NCBI GenBank assembly: GCA_027080135.1
Contig: JALWUJ010000053.1
Coordinates: forward strand, 1 to 59,407
Direction of reading: 5' to 3'
DNA: 59,407 nt
DNA from: Flavobacteriaceae bacterium
GTDB taxonomy: Bacteria > Bacteroidota > Bacteroidia > Flavobacteriales > Flavobacteriaceae
Part shown: positions 9,144 to 18,385 of the stretch, in pieces
Numbering within the stretch: the stretch's first letter is position 1
Layout: each line of letters starts with the position of its first letter
Notes under the pieces: generated by a model
The model's input: only the letters and a program-made list of their open reading frames with translations
Told to the model about the DNA's origin: nothing
Databases searched by the model: none
Program-made: the position numbers and the translations under genes

Positions 9144-10697
9144 TTAATTGTTATTTTTAAGGATAACATTTTCTTGGGTCTCTCCACTATTGTAATTTTT
9201 AATTACATTATAAAGCCCTGGTTGTAAATTATCTATATAATCAGGGTTATTTACAACAGAAGAATCTTGTTGGGTAATTGTTACATTGGTATTTAAAACA
9301 CCATCGTTAAATTTTACAAGTACTCCACTACTTGCACCCGTGCCTGTATTCCAACATTTTCTAGGCTGTTGTTCCAATTGTGCAATACGTATTGCAAACC
9401 TATCTTTATGAATGATTGTATTGTAGTAATCTATACTTATATCTTTGTTAAAACCATACCACCACAATCCTCCTTCTAAATAACTAAATGAAACATAATA
9501 ATCAGCTGGTTGTGGATATTCCCCATCCGGATAACAGCTTAAAAAAGAATAATCGAACCCTGGTTGAAATTTTGGTGGGTTTGTATTTACCAAAACACTT
9601 GCATCATAAACTCCAACATAAGGTTCGTATAAAGAAGGTACATCTGTTTGTATATCTAGTAAAGCTGGAGTATTCTCTATATATTCTCGCATTCTAACTC
9701 CTTGTCCAGGTGAAAAGACACGATCTTCACAAGGACTAGCATTTAACATTATATTTCTTACATCATCAGGTAATATATCATACTCCTCATCTATACAATC
9801 CATTCCAGTGCCTGTATAAAAACAACCTTCAGTATTCACATATTTAAAGGGGATAAAAACTTCAAGAGCGTCTTCTAGGCTATGCCCTTCATCTAATAGT
9901 TCTTGTAAATGTTCTCTATAAAAGTCAGGGACTGCATTGGTATCATGTATTCTATCTCCTCTACAGTTTGCATTATAATCAGGATTATTTATAATTCTTG
10001 TAGTGTGTTCACAGCCTACACAAGGGTAATTGTTAGAGGTAGTATTAGCATCTGCTGTCCAGCCTATATTGGTGTGACTTAAGCCAAAAATATGCCCAAG
10101 TTCATGATATAAAATAGGCTTAGTAAGTTTATTAATAGACACCAATATTTTATTAATCCCAGTAGCTGCCCCACCAACATCGGTTATCTGATAAGGAACA
10201 TAAATATTAATCATATCTGGCTTATAGTATCCCTGAGCAGTAGCATAATTCCACATATCTCCTCTTTGACAACGACTAATTTTCCCCCAACCATCAGAAT
10301 CAGGACCTAGTTCATCGCAACTAGTCGTTGCTGGATTCCAAATTTCTTCAATAATCCCTGTAGGGCTATTAAACCCATCATAGCCTCTGTATTTAAAAAA
10401 GATATTAAGGTCATTAAACTTAATATTTAATTCTGCAATACTTTCTAATAGCTTTTCTTCTGTGAAATTTGCATCATAACTTCCATCTGGTTTTCTAATC
10501 TGCCAATAATAAACATTAAAAACTATAGGGTCTGCTTCTTGATATATAGTAGGGTCTGTTGAGAACGAATAGTTTTGAGTATCTCCTATTGGCACATAAT
10601 CTGGATTTGCACATTCTATATTTGCATATTGAGAAAATGTAAATTGCACAATACCCAAAATACAAATTAAGGTAAAAAATAGTTGTTTTTTCATCAT
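9144..10697 (-). CDS. Secreted zinc metalloprotease (M43/pappalysin-like), probable T9SS substrate
   Basis: HELGHIFGLSHTN (HExxHxxGxxH); signal peptide MMKKQLFFTLICILGIVQFTFSQ. Confidence 0.8.
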   Translation of the reverse strand: MMKKQLFFTLICILGIVQFTFSQYANIECANPDYVPIGDTQNYSFSTDPTIYQEADPIVFNVYYWQIRKPDGSYDANFTEEKLLESIAELNIKFNDLNIFFKYRGYDGFNSPTGIIEEIWNPATTSCDELGPDSDGWGKISRCQRGDMWNYATAQGYYKPDMINIYVPYQITDVGGAATGINKILVSINKLTKPILYHELGHIFGLSHTNIGWTADANTTSNNYPCVGCEHTTRIINNPDYNANCRGDRIHDTNAVPDFYREHLQELLDEGHSLEDALEVFIPFKYVNTEGCFYTGTGMDCIDEEYDILPDDVRNIMLNASPCEDRVFSPGQGVRMREYIENTPALLDIQTDVPSLYEPYVGVYDASVLVNTNPPKFQPGFDYSFLSCYPDGEYPQPADYYVSFSYLEGGLWWYGFNKDISIDYYNTIIHKDRFAIRIAQLEQQPRKCWNTGTGASSGVLVKFNDGVLNTNVTITQQDSSVVNNPDYIDNLQPGLYNVIKNYNSGETQENVILKNNN

Positions 10698-10820
10698 TAA
10701 TAATTTTAAAATTAAACAATAGTTTTCTATAAGCACAAGATTTCTAGAGATCTTGTACAGTTTTACTTGCAAGTTTTTTGCTAATTAATGTGAGGGAGTT
10801 TGTGCTAAGATATAAAAAAT

Positions 10821-10838
10821 AATGACCGTATGGTCATT
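10821..10838. promoter_or_regulatory. 18-bp palindrome, candidate operator 1 of the XRE regulator
   Basis: aatgacc gtat ggtcatt. Confidence 0.55.
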
Positions 10839-10856
10839 GTTAGTGAATTTTTTATA

Positions 10857-10874
10857 AATGACCTTAGTGTCATT
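10857..10874. promoter_or_regulatory. 18-bp imperfect palindrome, candidate operator 2
   Basis: aatgac cttagt gtcatt, overlaps the annotated start codon of the XRE ORF. Confidence 0.5.
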
Positions 10875-11112
10875 GAATTCAGACACTAAAAATAAAGAGC
10901 TATTGCTTTGGTTAGCAAGAAGAATTAAATCCTTAAGAACAAGTAAGGGCTTAACTCAATTACAATGTTTTAATGACACTAATATTCATTTTGGTAGAAT
11001 TGAACAAGGAAATAGAGATATATCTTTTTTGACTCTTTATAAAATCTGTTGTTATCTAGAAATTAGTCATAAAGATTTTTTTAAAAATTTAGAGTTAGAA
11101 ACTGATAATTAA
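10858..11112 (+). CDS. XRE-family HTH transcriptional regulator
   Basis: LARRIKSLRTSKGLTQLQCF...RIEQGNRDISFLTLYKICCYLEIS helix-turn-helix. Confidence 0.8.
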   Translation: MTLVSLNSDTKNKELLLWLARRIKSLRTSKGLTQLQCFNDTNIHFGRIEQGNRDISFLTLYKICCYLEISHKDFFKNLELETDN

Positions 11113-11120
11113 AAAAACAA

Positions 11121-11205
11121 AGTTTCTGGAAAAAATATTCGTCCTTTATTACCTAAAAATGTTTGGGAATATTTAGATGAGATGAATTTTTATAGAGAGA
11201 CTTAA
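11121..11205 (+). pseudogene. Displaced nadD 3'-end fragment
   Basis: Reads VSGKNIRPLLPKNVWEYLDEMNFYRET*, versus NadD ASGNEIRPMLPNNVWEYLDEMNFYK*; 34 nt identical at the 3' side. Confidence 0.85.
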
Positions 11206-11555
11206 TCAAGAACTTTATTCTCATTTTCAACCAAATACTTTAAAGTTCTATTAACTAGTTCGTTGAGTTTTATTCCTTTTTTTGAAGCAATTTTCGATAT
11301 TTTTTTGTGCACATTACTCGGTATTCTTACATTAAAAACTCCCTTGTAAGTTTTGTCTGGCTCTTTTCCCAATTCTTTACACGTTGCTAAATAATCATCG
11401 ACAGAATCAACAAAGCTATCCTTTAATTCTTGAACAGATTCACCTTCAAAAAGAACCAAATCGTTAATTCCTTCCACTTTTCCGTAGAACACATCATCTT
11501 CAGCACTGTAATTTACAGTACCTATATACTCTTTATAATCTAAATGATTTTTCAT
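11202..11555 (-). CDS. hicB: HicB family antitoxin
   Basis: YIGTVNYSAEDDVFYGKVEGINDLVLFEGESVQELKDSFVDSVDDYL plus C-terminal RHH-like segment. Confidence 0.88.
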   Translation of the reverse strand: MKNHLDYKEYIGTVNYSAEDDVFYGKVEGINDLVLFEGESVQELKDSFVDSVDDYLATCKELGKEPDKTYKGVFNVRIPSNVHKKISKIASKKGIKLNELVNRTLKYLVENENKVLD

Positions 11556-11789
11556 AATCCTAATCTTTCAATAATTTGTTTAATTACATATTGTTTCACA
11601 ATATTACTGGGATGAGGCTTGTGTAAACTTATTATTTCTTGTTTACTATTTACAAATTTTCTTCTGGATCCTCCTGTTTTCCCTTTTTGAGTTTTTTCTG
11701 AAAATCCATAATATTTTTATTAACTCATCCCAAGTTAAATTTTTTGGAATTTGTTTAAATTTCAATATTAATTTTTCAACTTTACTCAT
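11552..11789 (-). pseudogene. hicA: HicA-like toxin, frameshifted
   Basis: Reverse strand MSKVEKLILKFKQIPKNLTWDELIKIL, then in another frame YGFSEKTQKGKTGGSRRKFVNSKQEIISLHKPHPSNIVKQYVIKQIIERLGL*. Confidence 0.8.
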
Positions 11790-11905
11790 ATACAAAGGTA
11801 TAAAAATTATTGTAACTATTTTTTAGTTACAATTATCGTTCTTTTCATCCTTTTTTTGCTGACACTACTATATTTCCGTATTTTTGATTTCAATAAAATT
11901 TATCT

Positions 11906-12907
11906 ATGTCAAATAAACCAAAATTTGCCGTTTTTGGAGGAGGAAGTTGGGCAACTGCCATTGTAAAAATGCTGTGCGAAAACTTAGATGAAGTAGGTTG
12001 GTATATGCGAAACAACACTGCCATTGAATCTATTAAAAAAGAAGGCCGTAACCCCAATTATTTATCTTCGGTGGAGTTTAATGTTTCCAAACTAAAACTT
12101 AGCAACGATATTAATGAAATGGCTTCCTATGCCGATTACTTAATTTTTGTAATTCCGTCTGCATTCGTTTATAAAGAATTAGAAAAATTAACCGTCGATA
12201 TTAAAAACAAAGTTGTTTTTTCTGCTATAAAAGGAATTGTTCCTGAAACAAGTCTTATTGTTGGTGATCATTTTTATACTAATTTAAAAATTCCGTTTAA
12301 AAATATTGGTGTTATTACGGGTCCTTGTCACGCAGAAGAGGTTGCTTTAGAACGACTTTCGTACCTTACCATTGCGAGTGCCGACCAAGAAAAATCGAAA
12401 ATTGTTGCCGATTATTTGAGTAGTGATTATATAAAATGTTCTTTAAGTGAAGACATTATTGGTACCGAATACGCCGCTATGCTTAAAAATATTTATGCCA
12501 TTGCTGCCGGAATTGCCCACGGTTTGGGTTATGGCGATAATTTTCAGAGTGTCTTGATGAGTAATGCAATTCGGGAAATGAAAAAATATGTAAAGAAAAT
12601 TTACAAAATGAAACGCGACATTAATGGTTCGGCTTACTTAGGCGATTTGTTGGTAACAGGATATTCAACCTTTAGTAGAAACAGAATGTTTGGAACTATG
12701 ATAGGAAAAGGTTACACTGTAAAAAGTGCACAGATGGAAATGAGTATGGTTGCCGAAGGTTATTATGCAACCAAAAGTGCCTATCTCCTAAATCAAGAAA
12801 AAGAGAAAAAGGCTAAAACACCTATTATTGATGCGGTTTACGATGTACTTTATAAACATAAAGACGCAAAAAAAACATTTAAAACTTTAACCGAAAAATT
12901 GGATTAA
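11906..12907 (+). CDS. gpsA: NAD(P)H-dependent glycerol-3-phosphate dehydrogenase
   Basis: FAVFGGGSWATAIVKML; GTEYAAMLKNIYAIAAGIAHGLGYGDN. Confidence 0.92.
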   Translation: MSNKPKFAVFGGGSWATAIVKMLCENLDEVGWYMRNNTAIESIKKEGRNPNYLSSVEFNVSKLKLSNDINEMASYADYLIFVIPSAFVYKELEKLTVDIKNKVVFSAIKGIVPETSLIVGDHFYTNLKIPFKNIGVITGPCHAEEVALERLSYLTIASADQEKSKIVADYLSSDYIKCSLSEDIIGTEYAAMLKNIYAIAAGIAHGLGYGDNFQSVLMSNAIREMKKYVKKIYKMKRDINGSAYLGDLLVTGYSTFSRNRMFGTMIGKGYTVKSAQMEMSMVAEGYYATKSAYLLNQEKEKKAKTPIIDAVYDVLYKHKDAKKTFKTLTEKLD

Positions 12908-13303
12908 TTATTCAGCAATTACACAATCCTGACCCATTAAATCTATAAAAACCGCTTTTTCTTCTGAAATACTTTGGGGGTTAAAAACATAAGTACGGTC
13001 AAAAAGTTTTCCTTCAGCAAAAAAAGTAACCATATATTCGTTGGTATAACCGAAAACTTCTTCGGTAATTAATTCAACTTTGGCTCCTGTATGTGGTGGT
13101 AAATCTCCCAATCCGTGACGTAAATTAGAAGTTTTTCTGTCTTTCTTATTTCCTCTAGAAAGCACCAAAACAGATTCAATTATATCTTCTCGATTGTTAA
13201 TTACATACACATTCCAAGACTTTGCTAAAAAGTCTTTATCCCATTCTGAAGCAGCTACTACTTGAATGTTTTCAACTTTTGGAATTTGGATTTCTTTTTT
13301 CAT
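12908..13303 (-). CDS. Conserved hypothetical protein
   Basis: ORF, likely start MKKEIQIPKVENIQ. Confidence 0.6.
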   Translation of the reverse strand: MKKEIQIPKVENIQVVAASEWDKDFLAKSWNVYVINNREDIIESVLVLSRGNKKDRKTSNLRHGLGDLPPHTGAKVELITEEVFGYTNEYMVTFFAEGKLFDRTYVFNPQSISEEKAVFIDLMGQDCVIAE

Positions 13304-13319
13304 AGGTTTTTTTGTCGTC

Positions 13320-13412
13320 CGGATAATTATCAGGAGAAGTCGAGACCTCAATAAAGAATGTCGGCATATTCAAAAGAAACCCCTCGACTACGCTCGGGGA
13401 GACATTCTGGAT
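13320..13412. repeat. REP-like intergenic repeat
   Basis: cccctcgactacgctcggggagac palindrome with ggagaagtcgagacctc. Confidence 0.6.
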
Positions 13413-13416
13413 AAAT

Positions 13417-14445
13417 TTACAAGCTCTTAAACTGCTCTAAAAACCTAACATCATTTTCACTAAACATACGAATATCTGGAATCTGATGAAGCAATAATGC
13501 AATGCGATCTATTCCCATACCAAAGGCAAAACCTGAATACACTTCAGGGTCGATATTACAGTTTTTTAGTACGTTTGGATCTACCATTCCGCAGCCCATA
13601 ATCTCTAACCAACCAGTACCTTTGGTCATTTTATAATCGGTTTCAGTTTCCAATCCCCAATACACATCTACCTCGGCACTTGGCTCTGTAAAAGGAAAAT
13701 AGGATGGACGTAAACGTATCTTAGATTTTCCAAACATTTCCGTAGTAAAGTATTGTAATGTCTGCTTTAAATCTGCAAAACTCACTCCTTTATCTACATA
13801 TAATCCTTCCACCTGGTGGAAAAAACAATGCGATCTAGCCGAAATTGCTTCATTACGATACACCCTTCCCGGAGAAATAGTTCGAATTGGAGGTTCATTA
13901 TTTTCCATATAACGAACTTGCACCGATGAAGTATGCGTTCTAAGGAGAACGTCTGCCCCGACGGTTCGGGGTTTTTCAATAAAGAAAGTATCCTGCATAT
14001 CTCGTGCTGGATGGTATTCTGGAAGATTTAAGGCTGTAAAATTATGCCAATCGTCTTCAATTTCTGGTCCTTCAGAAACATTGAAACCAATTCGTGAAAA
14101 GATATCGATAATTTTATTTTTTACAATAGAAATAGGATGACGAGACCCTAATTCAATAGGTTCACCCGGGCGAGTTAGATCGCCGTAAATTCCTTTTACT
14201 TCTTCTTCGTTGGAAAGAGCAGCTTTAAGTTGATTCACTTTTTCGGAAGCAACTGTTTTTAGCTTGTTTATGGTTTGACCAAATTCTTTTTTCTGTTCGT
14301 TCGGAACATTTTTAAACTCTGTAAAAAAGTCATTTAGTAAGCCTTTTTTTCCTAAATATTTAATTCGGAAAGTTTCTACTTCATCGTGAGACTTTGCAAT
14401 AAATGCCTCAACCTCTGCAATATGTTCTTTTATTTTATCAATCAT
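13417..14445 (-). CDS. pheS: Phenylalanyl-tRNA synthetase alpha subunit
   Basis: [57 protein letters not shown]. Confidence 0.95.
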   Translation of the reverse strand: MIDKIKEHIAEVEAFIAKSHDEVETFRIKYLGKKGLLNDFFTEFKNVPNEQKKEFGQTINKLKTVASEKVNQLKAALSNEEEVKGIYGDLTRPGEPIELGSRHPISIVKNKIIDIFSRIGFNVSEGPEIEDDWHNFTALNLPEYHPARDMQDTFFIEKPRTVGADVLLRTHTSSVQVRYMENNEPPIRTISPGRVYRNEAISARSHCFFHQVEGLYVDKGVSFADLKQTLQYFTTEMFGKSKIRLRPSYFPFTEPSAEVDVYWGLETETDYKMTKGTGWLEIMGCGMVDPNVLKNCNIDPEVYSGFAFGMGIDRIALLLHQIPDIRMFSENDVRFLEQFKSL

Positions 14446-14669
14446 AAGTTTGTTTCAACAATTTGCAAAATTACGTTTTTTGAAATGGCATCGCAACTAA
14501 AAAGGAAAGAAATGAATGCGGAAGATTTAAGACCTCTTCGTTTTATGACAAACGACCTAAGACTTAAAATTTAGAATTTCTCAAGCTCTTAATTACTTCG
14601 AAACATCTTGATGAAAAATCAGGACACTCAGCAAACATGCTAAACTCCCGTCTTCAGTCTTCAAACTTA

Positions 14670-15023
14670 TTAAATCACTTCTTTCTCCACAAAATACTGA
14701 ACCACAGCTTCTTTCATCAACACACTTTGTTCTCCAGCTTTTAAGGGCGGAAGTTTTTCTAAAACTTGATAATGTGGCCAACCTTCTTCATCAAAATAAT
14801 CGAAAGCGTAATAACCAAAAGGCTCTAAGAGTCTACAAATAGCAATATGCATTAGATTTAACTTTTCGTCTTTGCTGTATATTTTTTTTAAATCTCCTTT
14901 TTCTTGAAGACCGATGATATAAATAATAGCATCTAAATCTAAAATATCTCCATCTGCAAACTGATTACTAAGTAAGGTAACCACTTCGTCCCACTGTTTT
15001 TTTAATTCTTCGTCTCTTGCCAT
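14670..15023 (-). CDS. Conserved hypothetical protein
   Basis: ORF with acidic start MARDEELKKQWDEVVTLLSNQFADGD. Confidence 0.6.
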   Translation of the reverse strand: MARDEELKKQWDEVVTLLSNQFADGDILDLDAIIYIIGLQEKGDLKKIYSKDEKLNLMHIAICRLLEPFGYYAFDYFDEEGWPHYQVLEKLPPLKAGEQSVLMKEAVVQYFVEKEVI

Positions 15024-15147
15024 AAATACCTTTCTAGGTAGGTATCTTATAAGTTAATACCTGCTTTTTATTTATCGCAAAGATACATTCAAAATTCAGA
15101 ATTGACATTCAGTAAACGAAACACTATCTTTACCCTAAAATCAATTT

Positions 15148-15720
15148 ATGAACATTTTCGATATCATATTAGGAATCATATTAGTATTTGCATTTATACG
15201 CGGAATGAAAAAAGGACTTTTCGTAACATTAGCCTCCTTAATAGGTCTAGTTTTAGGAGTAATAGGAGCCATTTATTTTTCTGAATATGCAGCAGAATAC
15301 ATTTATCATTGGTTTAATTGGAGTGAACAAACCTGCAATATTGCAGCAAGAGTAGTTACTTTTATTACCGTTGTGGTGGTTATAAATTGGGCTGGAAAAT
15401 TTTTAACTAAGTTGGCCGATTTTGCATTTTTAGGTGTCTTCAACAAACTATTAGGCGGTGTCTTTAACGTCTTGATTATCGCATTTATAATCAGTGTGGT
15501 TTTTATGTTTTTTAATCAATGGAATACTTCCAATTATATAATTTCTGAAGAAAAAACAAAAGACTCTATCCTTTACGAACCCGTTATTGCATTAGCTCCT
15601 TTGGTTCTTCCAGATTTAATTGAAACTGTTGAAGAAATTGAAATTCCAGAAGAAATTATAGACCAAATTAAAGATAAAACTAAAGAAAAAGTTACTAAAC
15701 AAATAGATTCACTTAAATAA
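15148..15720 (+). CDS. CvpA family membrane protein
   Basis: MNIFDIILGIILVFAFIRGMKKGLFVTLASLIGLVLGVIGAIYFS. Confidence 0.88.
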   Translation: MNIFDIILGIILVFAFIRGMKKGLFVTLASLIGLVLGVIGAIYFSEYAAEYIYHWFNWSEQTCNIAARVVTFITVVVVINWAGKFLTKLADFAFLGVFNKLLGGVFNVLIIAFIISVVFMFFNQWNTSNYIISEEKTKDSILYEPVIALAPLVLPDLIETVEEIEIPEEIIDQIKDKTKEKVTKQIDSLK

Positions 15721-15728
15721 TTTTTATA

Positions 15729-15917
15729 ATGAAAAATTCAACAAAAATTGAAGTATTAAAAGATGGTCCTTTATTAGTTCACGGAGCACTGCAAATTAAA
15801 AACAGTAATGGTGAAATTGAAACTAAAGAAAAAGTGACTGCATTTTGTAGATGTGGTGCTTCCCAAAACAAACCCTATTGTGATGGAACTCACAAAAAAA
15901 TAGACTGGAAAGAATAA
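15729..15917 (+). CDS. CDGSH iron-sulfur domain protein
   Basis: FCRCGASQNKPYCDGTHKK. Confidence 0.93.
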   Translation: MKNSTKIEVLKDGPLLVHGALQIKNSNGEIETKEKVTAFCRCGASQNKPYCDGTHKKIDWKE

Positions 15918-16047
15918 AGAATATCGAACCGCAGAATACAGAATAATAAAGTAAAGAAATTAACGATTGTTGAAGTATTGCAAATTTTAGGCGCTAAGTG
16001 TCCCGATTAAAAATCTGGATGTATCGATTAACTGAAATATTTAAAAA

Positions 16048-16923
16048 ATGAACAAACTAAAAAAAGTAAAAACACTCTTACCTGCTATTGGGATTGATAT
16101 GGGCGGCATTCCCGTTAAACAGCCCATGCCCACCCAAAAGGTAAAAAGAATAGATCCTTTTTTGCTCTTGCATCATCTTCGCATTCAGTATTATGATGAT
16201 CGCCCTGCTCGAATTCAAGGAATTGAACCTCATCCACATCGTGGTTTTTCGCCCGTTACTTTTATTGTGGAAGGAGAATTACATCATAGAGATAGTCGTG
16301 AAAATAGCCAAATAGCAATAGCTGGAGAAGTTCAATGGATGAACGCTGGTGCTGGAATTGTTCATAGTGAACGACCTTCGGAAGCATTGGCTCAAAGAAA
16401 CGGATTTCAAGAAATTATTCAACTTTGGATCAATAGTCCTGCTGCTAGTAAAATGAAAGAACCCTATTATCGTCATCTTTCCGAAGAGCAAATACAAGTA
16501 GTTATTTCCGAAGATAAAAAAGTAAAAACCAAAATCATTACAGGAGAATTTAAAGGAACTAAAAGCGATATCCCTACTGAAAGTAAAATACAAATTCTTT
16601 GGGGAAATGCTAAAAAGGAAGGTGTTGAAACCTATCAAATTCCAGAAGGTTTCAACTCAATGTTATACATAATTAAAGGAACACTTAGAATTACTGGCTA
16701 CGGATTTGTAGATGCTGAAAACCTAGTTGTTTTTGAAGAAGAAGGAAATTTCATCACTATCAATTCTATTGAAGATTCTCAATTCTTAATCCTTAGCGGA
16801 AAGCCATTAAACGAAAAAGTATCGCAAAGCGGTCCTTTTGTAATGAATAACCAAACTCAAATTTTAGAAGCCATGCGCGATTACCAAATAGGGAAAATGG
16901 GCGTTTTAATTGAAGAAGATTAA
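16048..16923 (+). CDS. Pirin family protein
   Basis: HPHRGFSPVTFIVEGELHHRDS, MNAGAGIVHSE. Confidence 0.93.
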   Translation: MNKLKKVKTLLPAIGIDMGGIPVKQPMPTQKVKRIDPFLLLHHLRIQYYDDRPARIQGIEPHPHRGFSPVTFIVEGELHHRDSRENSQIAIAGEVQWMNAGAGIVHSERPSEALAQRNGFQEIIQLWINSPAASKMKEPYYRHLSEEQIQVVISEDKKVKTKIITGEFKGTKSDIPTESKIQILWGNAKKEGVETYQIPEGFNSMLYIIKGTLRITGYGFVDAENLVVFEEEGNFITINSIEDSQFLILSGKPLNEKVSQSGPFVMNNQTQILEAMRDYQIGKMGVLIEED

Positions 16924-16925
16924 CT

Positions 16926-17501
16926 ATGAAAACCAACCGACTCGAAGCTTTTAGTGACGGAGTATTAGCCATCATCATTACCATAATGGTCTTGCAATTA
17001 CGTGCTCCAACAGAAATAACTTGGGAAGCTCTTACTCCAATACTACCCATTTTTATAAGTTATATTTTAAGCTTTATTTATATTGGAATTTACTGGAACA
17101 ACCACCATCATCTGTTTCAGATTACCAAAAAGGTAAATGGTAAAATACTATGGGCAAATATGCATTTGCTATTTTGGCTATCTTTAATTCCATTTGCTAC
17201 TTCTTGGATTGGCGAAGACCACTTAATGCTTGTTCCAGTGGTTTATTATGGTATTATATTATTTATGAGTGGTGTGGCTTATTATATACTTCATCAGCAA
17301 ATTATAAAAGCTCACAAGGATGATGAGATTATTCAGAAAGTGTATGAAAACAGGAATAAAGCCTATTTTTCTATGGGACTTTATTTATTAGGAATTGGAC
17401 TCTGTTTTATCCATCCTCTTTTAGGTGCAATTTGTTATATAGTTGTAGCTTTCATGTGGATAGTTCCTAATAAAAAGGTTGAAAAATACATAGAACAATA
17501 A
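16926..17501 (+). CDS. TMEM175/DUF1211 family membrane protein
   Basis: RLEAFSDGVLAIIITIMVLQLRAP. Confidence 0.9.
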   Translation: MKTNRLEAFSDGVLAIIITIMVLQLRAPTEITWEALTPILPIFISYILSFIYIGIYWNNHHHLFQITKKVNGKILWANMHLLFWLSLIPFATSWIGEDHLMLVPVVYYGIILFMSGVAYYILHQQIIKAHKDDEIIQKVYENRNKAYFSMGLYLLGIGLCFIHPLLGAICYIVVAFMWIVPNKKVEKYIEQ

Positions 17502-17561
17502 AAATTTCTTGTCTTTTTAGGAAGAGTAATGGTGAGCAAGATAATTCGTTTTTAATCCTTT

Positions 17562-18341
17562 TTATAATTCTTTTAAATCCGAAAGAGGAATCCAACCATC
17601 TTTTCCGTTGGCAATTTCAATTAAGGCCCAATCTGCATCTTTTTCTTTAATTTGCACTTTAGTTCCTTCATGAAGTGTAAATGAAGTTTCACTACCCAAA
17701 CTCGGCGCTTCTTTTACCTCGATACTTTCGGAAAATATAATAGCTGGTTGATTGTTAATCGTATCTTTATAAGTTGAAAACGCCATAGAAAGAGCTATTC
17801 CGAATAATAAAATGGAAAGCATTGAAGTCACAAAAAACAAACGTTTTCTTTCTTCCGAAAAAGAAAAATAATAAAGCAAAAACAACACGGCAAACACAAC
17901 GGAAAAAACGACAACAGCCTTAGCCCACCCTTCAAAAGTTAAAATTTCTGCCAAGTTAGAATACCATTTATTAAAAATGGTTTGAGGCAAAGGTTCAATA
18001 TCGTCAACAGTGGCATTTTGGGCAAAGGCTAAATTGTTTTTTATATCGCTATCGTTAGGGGCAAGTGCTAATGCTTTTTCGTAATAATAAATACTTGGAC
18101 CAATATTATTGAGCTTATAATGTGCATTACCGAGGTTAAAATACAAATCGGCAGAATGATGCTTGTTTTCTAGAATCTTCATCCATGAGTTGACTGCTTC
18201 TTGATATTTTTCGGCTTTATAAAGCTCTTTTCCTTGCTCAAACAATGGTCCGTTTTGAGCAAAGTTACTACTTACAAAAAGTAGGGCAATTGCCAACAAC
18301 AACTGCTTTAAATAACGTATAATTCTTAACTCATAACTCAT
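17562..18341 (-). CDS. batE: BatE-like TPR + SH3 protein
   Basis: TPR repeats, TM, C-terminal SH3; position in bat operon. Confidence 0.75.
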   Translation of the reverse strand: MSYELRIIRYLKQLLLAIALLFVSSNFAQNGPLFEQGKELYKAEKYQEAVNSWMKILENKHHSADLYFNLGNAHYKLNNIGPSIYYYEKALALAPNDSDIKNNLAFAQNATVDDIEPLPQTIFNKWYSNLAEILTFEGWAKAVVVFSVVFAVLFLLYYFSFSEERKRLFFVTSMLSILLFGIALSMAFSTYKDTINNQPAIIFSESIEVKEAPSLGSETSFTLHEGTKVQIKEKDADWALIEIANGKDGWIPLSDLKEL

Positions 18342-18385
18342 AACTCTTTACTATTTCTTATAAATTTTCGCAAACACCTCTGCTA

